From Polyangium mundeleinium (GTDB lineage: Bacteria > Myxococcota_A > Polyangia > Polyangiales > Polyangiaceae), in contig NZ_JAQNDO010000001.1 in the NCBI RefSeq assembly GCF_028369105.1, positions 5,796,501 to 5,860,500 of the forward strand: 64,000 bases of DNA, in the 5' to 3' direction. A program made the translations under genes and the position numbers. The notes beneath the pieces were generated by a model. That model was given only the letters and a program-made list of their open reading frames with translations. It did no database searches and was not told the DNA's origin. How positions within the stretch are numbered: the stretch's first letter is position 1; each line of letters begins with the position of its first letter. Below, piece by piece: positions 31,971 through 45,735 of this stretch.

Positions 31971-32993
31971 ATGAGCGCTCCGATGCCCATGGTCGAACCG
32001 AGGCTTTCCGAGCCGCTGGCGGATCCGGAGTTGCGGCGATTCTTGCTCGATTTCGTGCGCCGTCGGGTCTCGCCCGCGGATGCCGACGATATCGTCCAGA
32101 CGGTCCTCTGCGAGGCGCTCACCGCGAAGAACCGCCCGGACGACGGCGCCGAGCTGCGCAAGTACCTGCTCGGGATCGCGCGGCACAAGGTCGCGGACGC
32201 GCACCGGCGCACGGCGCGCGAGGAGGTGCGGGATCCGCCCGAGCTCGTGGCGGGCCCGCCGCCGGTCGAGGAAGAGGCGCTCCTTCGCTGGGCCGAGCGT
32301 CAGGCCCCGACGACCGAGGAAGCGAAAAAGACGCTCACGTGGATGGCGCGGGAAGGCGAGGGCGAGAAGCTCGAGAGCATCGCCGAGGAGGAGCAGGTCC
32401 CGGCGGCGCGCGTGCGGCAACGCGTATCGCGGATGCGGCGCTGGATGAAAGAGCGGTGGCTCGCGGAGCTCGCGGCCGTGGCGGCGCTCGCGGTCCTTGC
32501 GGTGGTGTTGTGGCGCGTGGCGCAGGATGCCGAGGATCCGGAGGCGATCTTGCCGCTGCCGGATAGGGTGCCGGCGCCGTCGGATACGCCGCTCGACAGG
32601 GCGCGGGCGCTCCGGGCGGACGCGCTCTGGTGGTGCGAGCGCGGGTCGTACCGTATTTGCGTGGAAGAGCTCGACGCGGCGAGGCAGCTCGATCCGACGG
32701 GGGACGAGGCGCCGGAGGTGCAAGCGGCGCGCGAGCAGGCGCGGCGGGCGCTCACGGTGCCGCCGCCGGTGCCCACGTCGACCAAGCGGGACATCAAGGA
32801 TGTGAAGGGCGAGATCGAGGAGAAGGCGCCGGAGCCGAAGAAAGTCGCCCCGCCACCGAAGCCGGCGCCGACGAGCGTGAAGCCGAAGGTGGATCCGGAG
32901 CTTCGGGATCGGGGCACCGAGAACGAGAAGAAGGCCAAGCCCTCATCGACGAAGCAGCGGAAGAAGGGGGACGTCGACTTCCTGAAGAAGTGA
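31971..32993 (+). CDS. Sigma-70-like factor fused to a TM helix and periplasmic tail
   Basis: The protein has 340 residues from the ATG at 31971 (GAGGGGG just upstream). Residues ~15-95 look like ECF sigma region 2 (FLLDFVRRRVSPADADDIVQ, LLGIARHKVADAHRR), and ~120-160 like the sigma4 helix-turn-helix (ESIAEEEQVPAARVRQRVSR). A TM helix follows (about residues 166-185, LAAVAALAVLAVVL), and then a ~150-residue segment with a TPR-like stretch (ADALWWCERGSYRICVEEL) and a Lys/Pro-rich disordered end. A sigma factor tethered to the membrane could sense the envelope or be released by proteolysis; no separate anti-sigma gene is adjacent. DNA-binding competence is inferred. Confidence 0.8.
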   Translation: MSAPMPMVEPRLSEPLADPELRRFLLDFVRRRVSPADADDIVQTVLCEALTAKNRPDDGAELRKYLLGIARHKVADAHRRTAREEVRDPPELVAGPPPVEEEALLRWAERQAPTTEEAKKTLTWMAREGEGEKLESIAEEEQVPAARVRQRVSRMRRWMKERWLAELAAVAALAVLAVVLWRVAQDAEDPEAILPLPDRVPAPSDTPLDRARALRADALWWCERGSYRICVEELDAARQLDPTGDEAPEVQAAREQARRALTVPPPVPTSTKRDIKDVKGEIEEKAPEPKKVAPPPKPAPTSVKPKVDPELRDRGTENEKKAKPSSTKQRKKGDVDFLKK

Positions 32994-33156
32994 GCCAGGG
33001 CCCGTGTTCACGTGCGTCACGTTTTTGGTGGGGTCTTGTCCGGCGAAACCCGCGGGGCTTGGCCCTTGCTTGCCAAGCTTTCGGCCCTCCTGTACGCTAC
33101 CGGAGACGAGGAGCGATCGGTAGCGTTGCGGCGGCGGTGCGGCTGGAGCGATCTGG

Positions 33157-33621
33157 ATGAAGAACATGGCCTTCCAGAAAGTGGGCGACTACTTCGTCCT
33201 CGTCCACAACGCCATGGCGCCCACCGAGGAGGAGTGGGACGAATGGCTGCTGCACTACACGTATGAGTCCATTCTCATCGTAACGGACGGGGGAGCGCCG
33301 ACGGCCTCGCAACGCAAGCGCATGAAAATGCGCGTCGATGAGCTGCGCGCCTCACCGAGCTACGTGCCGAACAAGAAAGAGCCGAAGGTGGCGACCGTCA
33401 CCGCGTCGTCGTTCGTCCGCGGCGTGCTCACGGCGCTCCGGTGGTTTTACCACGATGCTTATGCGGCTTTCCCGCCGGATCACATCAATCAAGCGCTCAT
33501 GTATCTCGACGTTCCGCCGCGTTATCACATTGCGATGAGGACTGCGGTCCAGACGCTCCGCGTGCAGCTCAAGAAGGCCAAGACTGCGGGGCCGTCGAAG
33601 ACGATGCCGGACGAGGGCTGA
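33157..33621 (+). CDS. Conserved small protein, STAS-like (unknown function)
   Basis: A 154-residue cytoplasmic protein without signal or TM segments. The first ~90 residues (FQKVGDYFVLVHNAMAPTEEEWDEW, ILIVTDGGAPTASQRKRM, VATVTASSFVRGVLTALRWF) alternate strands and helices like the STAS/SpoIIAA-type fold of short myxobacterial proteins, though I cannot assign the family firmly. The C-terminus is basic. It stands alone between the sigma-like gene and the PilZ gene; the 293 nt downstream (33622-33914) show no gene. Confidence 0.65.
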   Translation: MKNMAFQKVGDYFVLVHNAMAPTEEEWDEWLLHYTYESILIVTDGGAPTASQRKRMKMRVDELRASPSYVPNKKEPKVATVTASSFVRGVLTALRWFYHDAYAAFPPDHINQALMYLDVPPRYHIAMRTAVQTLRVQLKKAKTAGPSKTMPDEG

Positions 33622-33914
33622 CGCCGCGGAGATTCCATCGACCAGGGGACGAACCCTGGGGCCGGTTGGTGGTGACAATTACACGGTAGCGCGTGACGAC
33701 GGTCTTGACGCTGTCGGGGCCGTTCGATAAAAACGGGTGTTGGTCCGTGGCTCGAACGCGTGGGAACGCGCTCCGGCCACGACGAATGTCGGACCCGCGG
33801 TTGGGGCCCGAGGCTTTTCGTCGCCCGAACGTGAGACTGCTGGAGGCATCGCACCTTGCTTGACGCGAAGAGTCGGCGCTTCCGTGCTTCGACGGCTCCC
33901 CGAGGGGGTGAAGG

Positions 33915-36803
33915 GTGAGCAGCGAACGGGCGCCGGCCGCAGGTGGTGAGCCACGACCCGTCGCGACGCCGGAGTCGCCGACACCGCCAAGCGTCAATCC
34001 GTTGTCGGACGGACCGTCGTCGGTGCGTTTTCCGCGGCTGACCGCGGACGGGCGTGCGGCGCTCAATATGCTGGACGAGGACCGCCGGAGCGAGCCGCCG
34101 CCGTCGGTTCGGTTTTCGCGGGCAATGCCGGAGGCGCGGCACTCGTCATGGGGCCCGCCGCGGGACGAAGACCATTTGAGCGAGCCGCCGCCGTCGGTGC
34201 GATTTCCGCGGTCAATGCCGGAGGCGCGGCACGCGTCGTGGGGGCCGTCGCGGGACGAAGACCATTTGAGCGAGCCGCCGCCGTCGGTGCGATTTCCGCG
34301 ATCAATGCCGGAGGCGCGGCATTCGTCGTGGGGGCCGCCGCGGGACGACGAGCATTTGAGCGAGCCACCGCCGTCGCTCCGGTTTCCGCGGCCGCTCTCG
34401 GGGCCGCCACTCGCCATGCGCGGCGAGGAGGAGGGGCTCGCGGAGCCGCCGCCGTCGCTCCGGTTCCCACGGTCGATCGCGCCGTCGGCGTCGGAGCGGG
34501 CGCCGGGGCGCGACGACGAGGTGCTCTCCGAGGGCTCGGCGTCGGTGCGGTTCCCGCGCCTGACGGCCGAAGGGCGCTCGGCGCTCGGGATGCGCGAGGA
34601 CGAGCCGCTCGGGGAGATGCCGGCGTCGGTGCGGTTCCCGTCGCGGCGCCTGTCGGACATGCGGCCGCCGCGGCCCTCGGAGGCGCCGCGCTCGGCCGAT
34701 TACATGGAGAGCCCGCCGTCGGTGAGCCCGCCGTCGGTCCGCTTCCGGCGGGTGAGCGGCGAGGCGGGGCCGGGCTACCGGCTGCGCGAGGGGGCGTGCG
34801 CGGTCGCGCTGCTCACCGAGGGGCGCTGGATCCTGCCGGCGTCCGTGGTGCGGCTCTCGCCCTCGGCGGTGTGGTTTTCCCCGGGCGACGGGCTGATCCC
34901 GCGGCTCGGCGGGCGCGTGACGGCGTACATGCTCTCGGGCAAGGGCGCGGTCGGCCCGGTCGAGGGCGTGGTGGTCTCCATCGAGCCTTCGGGGCCGCAG
35001 GGGAACGTGCTCGTCAGCGTGCAGTTCGAGCGCGTCACGCAGGATCTCGGCCGGAAGATCCTCGGCCTTCTGCAGGAGCTTTACGTCGTCGGGCACGCGG
35101 AGCTCGCGCGGAGTTTGTCGCGCGTCCGCGAGCAGATCGACGATCCGGGCCGGGTGCGGGCGATCCTGCGCGCGCTGATTCACGCGGGCAGCGAGGGGCT
35201 CGTCGTGGGGGCGGACGTGCCGGTCAAGGCGGAGAAGATCGAGTCGCGCGAGGAAGCACGGCTCGTGTGGCGATCGGCGCGCGGCTGGGGCGCGCCGCCG
35301 TACATCGTGGATCTCGGCGGGTACAACTCGATTCATCGGATTCACCTCGACAAGGCCGAGTTCGAGGCCGACGGGCGCGTGACGACGCCGATGCCGACGC
35401 GGATCGAGCGGGTGCGGCATCGGTGGTTCCGGCGGTGCAAGGTGCTGCGCCCGGTCACGGCGTCGTTCAAGCACCCGATATGGCCCGAGGTGGTCGTGTC
35501 CGGGCGGCCGGTGCTCGACATCTCGTTTGCGGGCTTGTGCTTCGAGGTCGACGCCGACCAGGATCTCGTGTTCCCGGGCCTGGAGATGCCGGACATCGAG
35601 GTGTGCGTGGGGGACGAGGCGCCGCTGCACATGCACGGCGAGGTGCGGTACGTGCTCCCGGCGCGCAATGGCACGAAGTCGCGGTGCGGGCTCAAGGTGG
35701 CGCCGCGGACGTCGAAGGACGAGGGGCCCTGGATGCGGCTCGTGAGCCAGGAGCTCCACGAAAAGACGCTCGGCGGGTCGGAGACGCCGGAGTCGATGTG
35801 GAGCCTGCTCCAGCAATCGGGATATTTCAATCTGTCCGGTAAAACCCCGGATCAATTCGAGCCGCTGAAGAAGACGTTCCTCGAGTTCGGTGAGCGGGCG
35901 GCGGCGGCCCCGCGGATCATCTGCCAGGCCGTGTGGCCCTCGGAGCGTGGGATCGAGGCCTCGCTCTCGGTGGCCAAGATTTACAGCGGGAGCTGGCTCG
36001 TCCACCAGCTCGCCAAGCGCCCCGGCAAGGCGCCCGGCGTCGCGCACGTGCGGCAGATCCTGCGCGACATTTATCTGCGGGCGTTCGAGTATCCGCAGCT
36101 CGATCCGGCCTTCACCTGGGCGCTCGCGTTCATCGACGGCGAGGTGCCCTGGTCGATGGCGCACCTCGATTTCGCGCGGCCCTACGTGGACCAGGGGCTC
36201 GCGGCGATCCAGCCGTTCCGGCTGCTCGAAGCACAATCGGCCGGGACGAGCGAGGCGATTTCGGGCGAGCGATTCGACGTCGGGCCCGCGGCGCCCTTCG
36301 AGACGGCGTGGCTGCTCGACGAGCTCGGCAAGACGCACACGGCCGCGCTGCTCGACGCGCTCGATCTCGTGCCGGACCGGGTGGAGCTCGGGGAGACGGC
36401 GCGGCTCTGGAAAGAAGCGGGGATGGGGCGCGAGCGCGCGTTCTTCACGGCGCGGCGGGCGGGCGTGCCCGTGGCGGCGGCGATCGTGGAGACGGGCGAG
36501 ACGGGGACGAATCTGTTCCGGCTGCTCGATTGCGTGCGCCTGTATGAGCTCGGGCGCGGCGGCAGGGCCGCGTTCGTCCCGCTGATCGACGAGGCGCGGC
36601 AGTTTTATCGCAATCGGGGCAAGTCGAGCTTCGTGTACATGCACGAGCACCCGGACGGGGAGCATATCGAGCGCTGCAAGATGCTGGATCTCGGCCCGGG
36701 CAATTGCTGGGCGATATCGGCGCAGATCCTTCCGGAGTTCTTGGAGCACGTCTACGAGCTCACGGCCATCGGTCGTTACAAGCCGAAGCAGGGGAAGGAA
36801 TGA
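33915..36803 (+). CDS. PilZ-domain protein with N-terminal tandem repeats and C-terminal GNAT-like region
   Basis: A 962-residue protein from a GTG at 33915 (GAGGGGG upstream). Residues ~59-160 are an exact 30-residue tandem repeat with core SEPPPSVRFPR and MPEARHSSWG; weaker SVRFPR units extend to ~260. A first beta-rich domain (~275-400, LTEGRWILPASVVRLS) precedes a PilZ domain with the c-di-GMP signatures RxxxR in RHRWFRR (~500) and DISFAG (~535). The C-terminal ~300 residues (ICQAVWPSERGIEASLS, KIYSGSWLVHQLAKRPG, AFFTARRAGVPVAAAIVE) resemble an acyltransferase-like (GNAT) fold. Its stop overlaps the next start (ATGA). It is likely a c-di-GMP-responsive partner of the ThiF-nitroreductase protein; that functional link is inference. 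Confidence 0.75.
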   Translation: MSSERAPAAGGEPRPVATPESPTPPSVNPLSDGPSSVRFPRLTADGRAALNMLDEDRRSEPPPSVRFSRAMPEARHSSWGPPRDEDHLSEPPPSVRFPRSMPEARHASWGPSRDEDHLSEPPPSVRFPRSMPEARHSSWGPPRDDEHLSEPPPSLRFPRPLSGPPLAMRGEEEGLAEPPPSLRFPRSIAPSASERAPGRDDEVLSEGSASVRFPRLTAEGRSALGMREDEPLGEMPASVRFPSRRLSDMRPPRPSEAPRSADYMESPPSVSPPSVRFRRVSGEAGPGYRLREGACAVALLTEGRWILPASVVRLSPSAVWFSPGDGLIPRLGGRVTAYMLSGKGAVGPVEGVVVSIEPSGPQGNVLVSVQFERVTQDLGRKILGLLQELYVVGHAELARSLSRVREQIDDPGRVRAILRALIHAGSEGLVVGADVPVKAEKIESREEARLVWRSARGWGAPPYIVDLGGYNSIHRIHLDKAEFEADGRVTTPMPTRIERVRHRWFRRCKVLRPVTASFKHPIWPEVVVSGRPVLDISFAGLCFEVDADQDLVFPGLEMPDIEVCVGDEAPLHMHGEVRYVLPARNGTKSRCGLKVAPRTSKDEGPWMRLVSQELHEKTLGGSETPESMWSLLQQSGYFNLSGKTPDQFEPLKKTFLEFGERAAAAPRIICQAVWPSERGIEASLSVAKIYSGSWLVHQLAKRPGKAPGVAHVRQILRDIYLRAFEYPQLDPAFTWALAFIDGEVPWSMAHLDFARPYVDQGLAAIQPFRLLEAQSAGTSEAISGERFDVGPAAPFETAWLLDELGKTHTAALLDALDLVPDRVELGETARLWKEAGMGRERAFFTARRAGVPVAAAIVETGETGTNLFRLLDCVRLYELGRGGRAAFVPLIDEARQFYRNRGKSSFVYMHEHPDGEHIERCKMLDLGPGNCWAISAQILPEFLEHVYELTAIGRYKPKQGKE
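34089..34358 (+). repeat. In-frame 90-bp tandem repeat within the PilZ-protein gene
   Basis: Three near-identical 90-bp units encode 30-residue repeats (SEPPPSVRFPR...MPEARHSSWG...RDEDHL), with a fourth diverging from about 34359. The DNA copies differ at only a few bases, implying recent duplication or ongoing homogenisation. The unit length keeps the frame. Confidence 0.85.
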
Positions 36804-39084
36804 AGCTCGCCGAGCGGCTCGCGGCGCTGGCCGCGGGCGTGGACCAGGGGACGTACCAGCCGGCGCTGTTTTCGCTCGCCGATGCGTGGGATCGCCGGAA
36901 GGTCGAGGAGCTCGTCGCCGCGGGCCAGGTCCGCGAGGTGCACGACCGGTACGTCGATCAGCTCACCGAGCTTTGCGTGACGCGTTCGCCCAAGCAGAGG
37001 CTGCGCGGCGCGGCGCTCGACGAGGCGGTGCGGGCGGCGCTCGGAGACGGTCCACCGGAGGAGCGCGGGACCTGGGTCCATTACCCGTGGAGCGGGCGGC
37101 TCGTGCACGTGCTCGGCGAGGCCGACTACCGCGATCTGCGTTTTTCGCGCAATCGATACAAGATCACGCCCGACGAGCAGGCAGAGCTTCGGAACAAGCG
37201 GATCGGCGTCGTGGGGCTCTCCGTGGGGCAGGCGAGCGCGGTGACGCTCGCGCTCGAAGGCGTGGGGGGGCTGCTCCGGCTCGCGGACTTCGACGAGCTC
37301 GCGCTCTCCAACATGAACCGCCTGCGCGCCGGGGTGCACGAGATCGGCGTGCACAAGTGCGTGATCGCGGCGCGCGCCATCGCGGAGATCGACCCGTTCC
37401 TGCGGGTCGAGGTGAGCCGAACGGGCGTCACCGAGGAGAACGTCGAGGCGTTCCTGACCGAGGGCGGCAAGCTCGATCTCCTGATCGAGGAGTGCGACGA
37501 CCTTTATACGAAGGTGTTTCTGCGCGAGCGGGCGCGGGCGCACGGGATCCCGGTGCTGATGGAGACGAACGATCGGGGGATGCTCGACGTCGAGCGTTTC
37601 GATCGGGAGCCGGATCGGCCCGTGTTGCATTCGCTCCTGCGGGGGCTCTCGGCGGCGGAGCTCAAGGGGCTGACGCAGGCGCAGAAGGTGGCCATCGTGC
37701 TCCGGATCCTCGGCCCGGACGCGCTCAAGGGTCGGCTCGGGGCATCGCTGCTCGAGGTCGAGGAGACGACGACGTCGTGGCCGCAGCTCGCCTCGGGGAC
37801 GATGCTCGGCGGCGCGGTGTCGACCGACGCGGCGCGGCGTGTGCTCCTCGGCGAGTTGACGCGATCGGGGCGGTACTTCGTGGACCTCGACGCCATCGTG
37901 AAGGACGGGCGCGAGGCGGAGGTGCAGGTCGACGCGGCGCTGGAGGAGGCGTTCGCACGGAAGCCGCTGCCGCCGCCGGAGGCGCCGCCGCTCGCGCGGC
38001 CAGCCGACAAGCGCACGGTGACGCGGGAGGACGTGCGCAGGCTCGTAGGGTTCGGCGTGCTCGCGCCGTCGGGCGGAAACGCGCAGCCGTGGAGGTTCGT
38101 CGCGAAGGGCGGGCGGGTGCGGTGCAAGGTGTCGCCGGACGGTGGGCGGACGCTGAACGATTATCAGCACGCGGCGAGCTTCGTGGCGCTCGGCGCGGCC
38201 GTGGAGAACATGGTCCTCGCCGCGCCCGCGATGGGCCTGTCGGCCGAGGTCGCCCTGGCTCCGGAGGCGAGGGATCCGCTCGCGGCGTGTGACGTGGTGT
38301 TCCGCGTGGACGACGCGTCGTACGCGGTGGATCCGCTCTGCGCGGTGCTCGGCGCGCGCTGCACGAACCGCAAGCTCGGCACGGGGGCGCCGCTCTCGGA
38401 TCGGGCGGCGGCGGGGCTCGTGGAGGCGGCGGAGGCGCGCGGGGGCAAGCTCCTGCTCGTGACCGATCGGGCGGCGATCGCCGAGGTGGGGGAGATCCTC
38501 GGGCAGGCCGATCGGATGATGTTCCTGTCGCGCAAGCACAACGAGGAGATGGGCGCGGAGCTGCGCTGGACCGAGGAGGAGATCCTGCGGACGCGCGACG
38601 GGCTCGACGTGCTCACGCTCGACGTGGCGGCCTCCGATCTCGCGGCGGTGCGGCTCGCGACCACATGGAAGGCCGTGGAGTTCGCGGCGAAGATGGGCGG
38701 CGGCGGCGCGCTCGTGAAGTCGGCGCGGCGCTCGCTCGGGTCGTCGTCCGCGGTCGGGCTCGTGGTGTTTCCGGGCACGGCGTCGCGCTCGTATTTCGAG
38801 GGCGGGCGGGCGCTCGAGCGCGTGTGGCTGGAGGCGACGGCGCGAGGGATCGCGATCCAGCCGTGGTCGGCGATGTTGTACCTCTTCGCGCGGCTCGAAC
38901 GGGGCGGCGGCAAGGGGCTCGAGCCGAAGGTGCGCGAGCGGCTCGGCGAGCTCCGGCAGCAGTTCTTGCGGGTGTTCGACGTGCCCGCGGGGCACGCGGA
39001 GATCCTCCTGTTCCGGCTCTCGAAGGCGGAGCCGCCGACGGCGCGGTCGCTCCGGAAGCCGGTCGAGGACGTGCTCTCCTTCGC

Positions 39085-39088
<4 letters not shown>
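36800..39088 (+). CDS. ThiF/E1-like and nitroreductase fusion (Rv1355c-type)
   Basis: A 762-residue protein with three parts: an N-terminal ~125-residue region, an E1/ThiF adenylating-enzyme fold (~130-330) with RIGVVGLSVGQ for ATP, the DFDELALSNMNRLR block and IEECDD, and a nitroreductase-fold domain from ~410 (FGVLAPSGGNAQPWRF, an FMN-site motif). The pairing matches mycobacterial Rv1355c-type proteins, annotated MoeY there without firm function. ThiF enzymes adenylate a C-terminal Gly carboxylate; no ubiquitin- or ThiS-like protein is visible here, and the canonical catalytic Cys is not obvious. The ATG overlaps the PilZ gene stop, so the two are coupled. The 3' end overlaps that of the convergent kinase gene. 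Confidence 0.85.
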
Positions 39089-42532
<3,444 letters not shown>

Positions 42533-42661
42533 GGATGTGCCTCTAGCCTTCGATCATTCCCTGGAACGACGGGCGTGGGCAACGTTTTTACCATCTTCTT
42601 CTCGTGGGGCAGGATTTCGCGCGCGCTTGCGAGGGGGCCCTCCGTTTGCGAGGGTGCAGAC

Positions 42662-44406
42662 ATGTCGAAGGATCTGGGCGAGGCGCGGGCGCAGCTCGAA
42701 GCGATGTCGGTGGGGTTTCGCGCGAGGTACGTGACGTACGACGAGCTCACGCGGCAGGTGCGGGCCTGGGCGGAAGGGTTTCCGGAGATCGTGCGGCTCC
42801 AGAGCCTCGGCAAGACGCTGGAGGGGCGCGACATCTGGCTGCTCGCGATCGGGCGTGATCCGGACGGCGATGGGCCGGCCGCGTGGGTGGACGGCAACAT
42901 GCACGCGGTCGAGCTCGCCGGGTCGAGCGTGGCCCTCGCCATCGCCGAAGACGTGATCCGGAACCTGGTTTGTCCGACCGAAGCCTTGCACGATCTGCCC
43001 GCGCACCTGGGGGCGCTCTTGCGGCAGGACGTGGTGTTTTACGTGCTGCCGCGCATGTGCCCGGACGGCGCGGAGAGCGTGCTCTGCACGGGCGGTTATG
43101 TGCGATCGAACCCGCGCGACGATCGGCTCGGCCGGGGCGCGCCGTTCTGGAAGATCGGGGACGTCGACGGCGACGGGCTCGCGCTCTCGATGCGGCGGCT
43201 CGATCCGGCCGGGGATTTCGTCGGTTCGCCGGAGGATCCGGACCTCATGCTCCCGCGCCGCATCGAGGACGAGGGGCCGTTTTACGCGGTCTATCCCGAG
43301 GGCACGATCGAGCACTGGGACGGTTTTTTGATCCCGGCGCCGGACTACCTCTCGGACAACGCGGTCGACATGAACCGCAACTTTCCCTACGGCTGGGCGC
43401 CGGAGCCGCACCAGAAGGGCGCGGGCGCGTACGCCACGAGTGAGCCCGAGTCGCGCGCGGTCGTCGCGTTCACCTCGAAGCACCCGAACATCTTCGCGTG
43501 GGTGAACCTGCACTGCTTCGGCGGCGTGTACATCCGTCCGTCGGGGGAGAAGCCCGATAGCCGCATGGATCCCACGGATCTCACGCTCTACCGGACGCTC
43601 GCGCAGTGGGCCGAGGACGTCACCGGCTACCCCATGGTGAGCGGCTTCGAGGAGTTCCTCTACGAACCCGACAAGCCCCTCTGCGGTGACCTCAGCGCCT
43701 ACGCCTACACGCAGCGCGGCGCGGTCTCGATGGTGTGCGAGTTGTGGGACTTCTGGAAGCAGGTCGGTCTGCCCGTGCTTCGCCCGTTCGTCTGGAACTA
43801 CGAGCGGCGCACGCGGGAGGACACGCTTCGCATGGCCGCGTGGGATCGGGAGCACAACCAGAAGCGGATCATCGGCGCGTGGCGGCCGTTCGTGCACCCG
43901 CAGCTCGGGCCGTCGAGATCGGCGGGCACGATCCGCGCGTGGGCATCTGGAACCCGCCGCTGGATCGGCTCGGCGAGCTCTGCGAACGGCAGTCACGCTT
44001 TTTCCTGCGCCTCGCTTCGCTTTCGCCCCGACCGCGGCTCGTGGACGCGCGGGCCACGCGGATCGAAGGTGATCTCTGGGAGATCTCGGCCGTCGTCGAG
44101 AACCTCGGCTTCCTGCCCACGTTCGTGCTCTCGTCGGCGAAGAACCTGCCCTGGAACGACGTGGTGCGCGCGCAGATCTCGGTCGGTGAGGGCGTGACGC
44201 TCGTGTCGGGCGATCGCGAAGCGGTGGTGGGGCACCTCGAAGGCTGGGGCGCGGTGGATCCGATGAGCTCGCCCGGGTTTCCACGGACGGGCGGTGGTCC
44301 GCGGCGCGGGCGCGTTCGGTGGATCGTGCGTGGGCACGGGGGCGTCACGATCCACGCGGGTTCGCCGCGCGTGGGCAAAGTGGAAGCGCGCCTGGAAGTG
44401 GGATAA
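42662..44406 (+). CDS. M14 zinc carboxypeptidase; one-base frameshift
   Basis: From the ATG at 42662, GRDIWLLAIG, GNMHAVELAGSS (zinc HxxE, His81-Glu84), MNRNFPYGW, VNLHCFGG (third zinc His) and MVCELWDFW (catalytic Glu) define an M14 carboxypeptidase. After HPQLGP at about 43910 the frame goes astray, while the next frame continues EIGGHDPRVGIWNPPL to a stop at 44406 and looks native. Restoring one C (GGGCC to GGGCCC at 43908-43911) gives a ~581-residue protein with a C-terminal beta-rich region. No signal peptide is evident, so the cellular location is uncertain. The substrate is unknown; M14 enzymes remove C-terminal residues from peptides or cell-wall stems. Confidence 0.87.
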
Positions 44407-44462
44407 AGCAGGCTCGGCCGCCGCCGGAGTTCGGTCGGGCCGGCTGTGGAGGGTGTTTCGTG

Positions 44463-45719
44463 ATGTCGAGGTCACTCCTGGGGTTGCCGCTCGCCGGCCT
44501 GCTCGCTTTTTCGCTCGTCGCGTGTGAATCCAAGGACACCCCGCCGGTGCCCGCGCCGGAGAAGGTCGACGAGGCAAAGGCGAAGGCGGACGCGCTGAAG
44601 CCCGAGGCGAAAGCCGAGCCGAAGGCCGAGGCTGAAGCGAAGCCCGAGGAGGCGCCGAAGCCCGAGGAGGAGGCGAAGGCGGAGGCGCCGAAGGACGAGC
44701 CCAAGGCCGACGAGAAGGCGAAGTCGGAGCCAAAGGAAGAAGCGAAGGCGGCGGCGCCGAAGGGCGATACGAAGCCCGCGGCCGACGTGGCCGCGAAGAC
44801 CTCGGTGCCCGACGCGCCGAACGGGATCTTGCCCAAGGGCGTCGCGGACAAACTCGTCCCGACGGGCGGCCGGCCGGTCGTGCGGCTGCTCGTGGCGGGC
44901 GGCGAGCCGCGATCGGCTGCGTCCTACGCGCTCGTGAAGGGCACGTCGAAGCCGCTGCGCATGGGCATGGCGCTCGAGATGGCGATGAGCGCGGCGGGCA
45001 TGAACCTGCCGCCCACGAAGATGCCGCGCATGGTCATGACGTTCGACTTCTCGACCGGCGACAAGAAGGGGAACGACTGGCCGATCGAGGGCACGTTGAA
45101 GGACGTCGCGGTCGAGTCGCAGGGGGCAGGGCAGGACAAGATCGCCGAGGCGCTGCGTCCGCAGCTCGAGCCGATCAAGGGGCTCGGGATGCGGTACTTC
45201 GTCGACGAGAAGGGCCGCGTCCACGACGTGACCATGAGCATGCCGAAGGCCGTGCCGCAGGCGGCGCAGCAGATGATGACGGGCATGACGCAGTCGATCG
45301 AGTCGATGATGGCGCCGCTGCCGGACGAGGCCGTGGGCGCAGGCGCGAAGTGGGAGGTCCTCGGCCGGCTCACGGCGAACGGCGCGGATCTCCTGCAGGT
45401 CTCGACGTTCACCTTGAAGGAGCGCAAGGGCGACGTGCTCACGCTGGACGTCGCGGTGAAACAGCTCGCGGCGAAGGACACGGTGACGCCGCCGGGCATG
45501 CCCCCGGGCGCGTCGGCGCGGCTCGTCGCGTTCAAGTCGCAGGGCAGCGGCACGAGCGTGCTCGACACGACGGACGTCGCGCCGACGGGCGGCTCGATGA
45601 CCGTGAAGAGCGCGATGACGCTCGAGGTGCAGATCAGCGCGGGCGGCAAGACCGAGAAACAAAACACCTCGGTCGACACGAGCGTGACCGTGTCGTATTC
45701 GCGGCCCGGCGCGAAGTGA
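44463..45719 (+). CDS. Lipoprotein with Lys/Ala/Glu-rich linker (DUF6263-like)
   Basis: A 418-residue protein with lipobox LVAC. Residues ~22-115 are an almost pure Lys/Ala/Glu/Pro tether with recurring PKAEA, EEAPKPE and EEAKAEA segments, long enough to span part of the periplasm. The folded C-terminal ~290 residues (VVRLLVAGGEPRSAASYAL, MVMTFDFSTGDKKG, KWEVLGRLTANGADLLQVS) fit the DUF6263-type secreted proteins of myxobacteria and Bacteroidetes, which have no known activity. A GTG one codon earlier is an alternative start. It is followed 16 nt later by the PLP-enzyme gene. Confidence 0.72.
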   Translation: MSRSLLGLPLAGLLAFSLVACESKDTPPVPAPEKVDEAKAKADALKPEAKAEPKAEAEAKPEEAPKPEEEAKAEAPKDEPKADEKAKSEPKEEAKAAAPKGDTKPAADVAAKTSVPDAPNGILPKGVADKLVPTGGRPVVRLLVAGGEPRSAASYALVKGTSKPLRMGMALEMAMSAAGMNLPPTKMPRMVMTFDFSTGDKKGNDWPIEGTLKDVAVESQGAGQDKIAEALRPQLEPIKGLGMRYFVDEKGRVHDVTMSMPKAVPQAAQQMMTGMTQSIESMMAPLPDEAVGAGAKWEVLGRLTANGADLLQVSTFTLKERKGDVLTLDVAVKQLAAKDTVTPPGMPPGASARLVAFKSQGSGTSVLDTTDVAPTGGSMTVKSAMTLEVQISAGGKTEKQNTSVDTSVTVSYSRPGAK

Positions 45720-45735
45720 TCGAGGAGGCAGGCGC

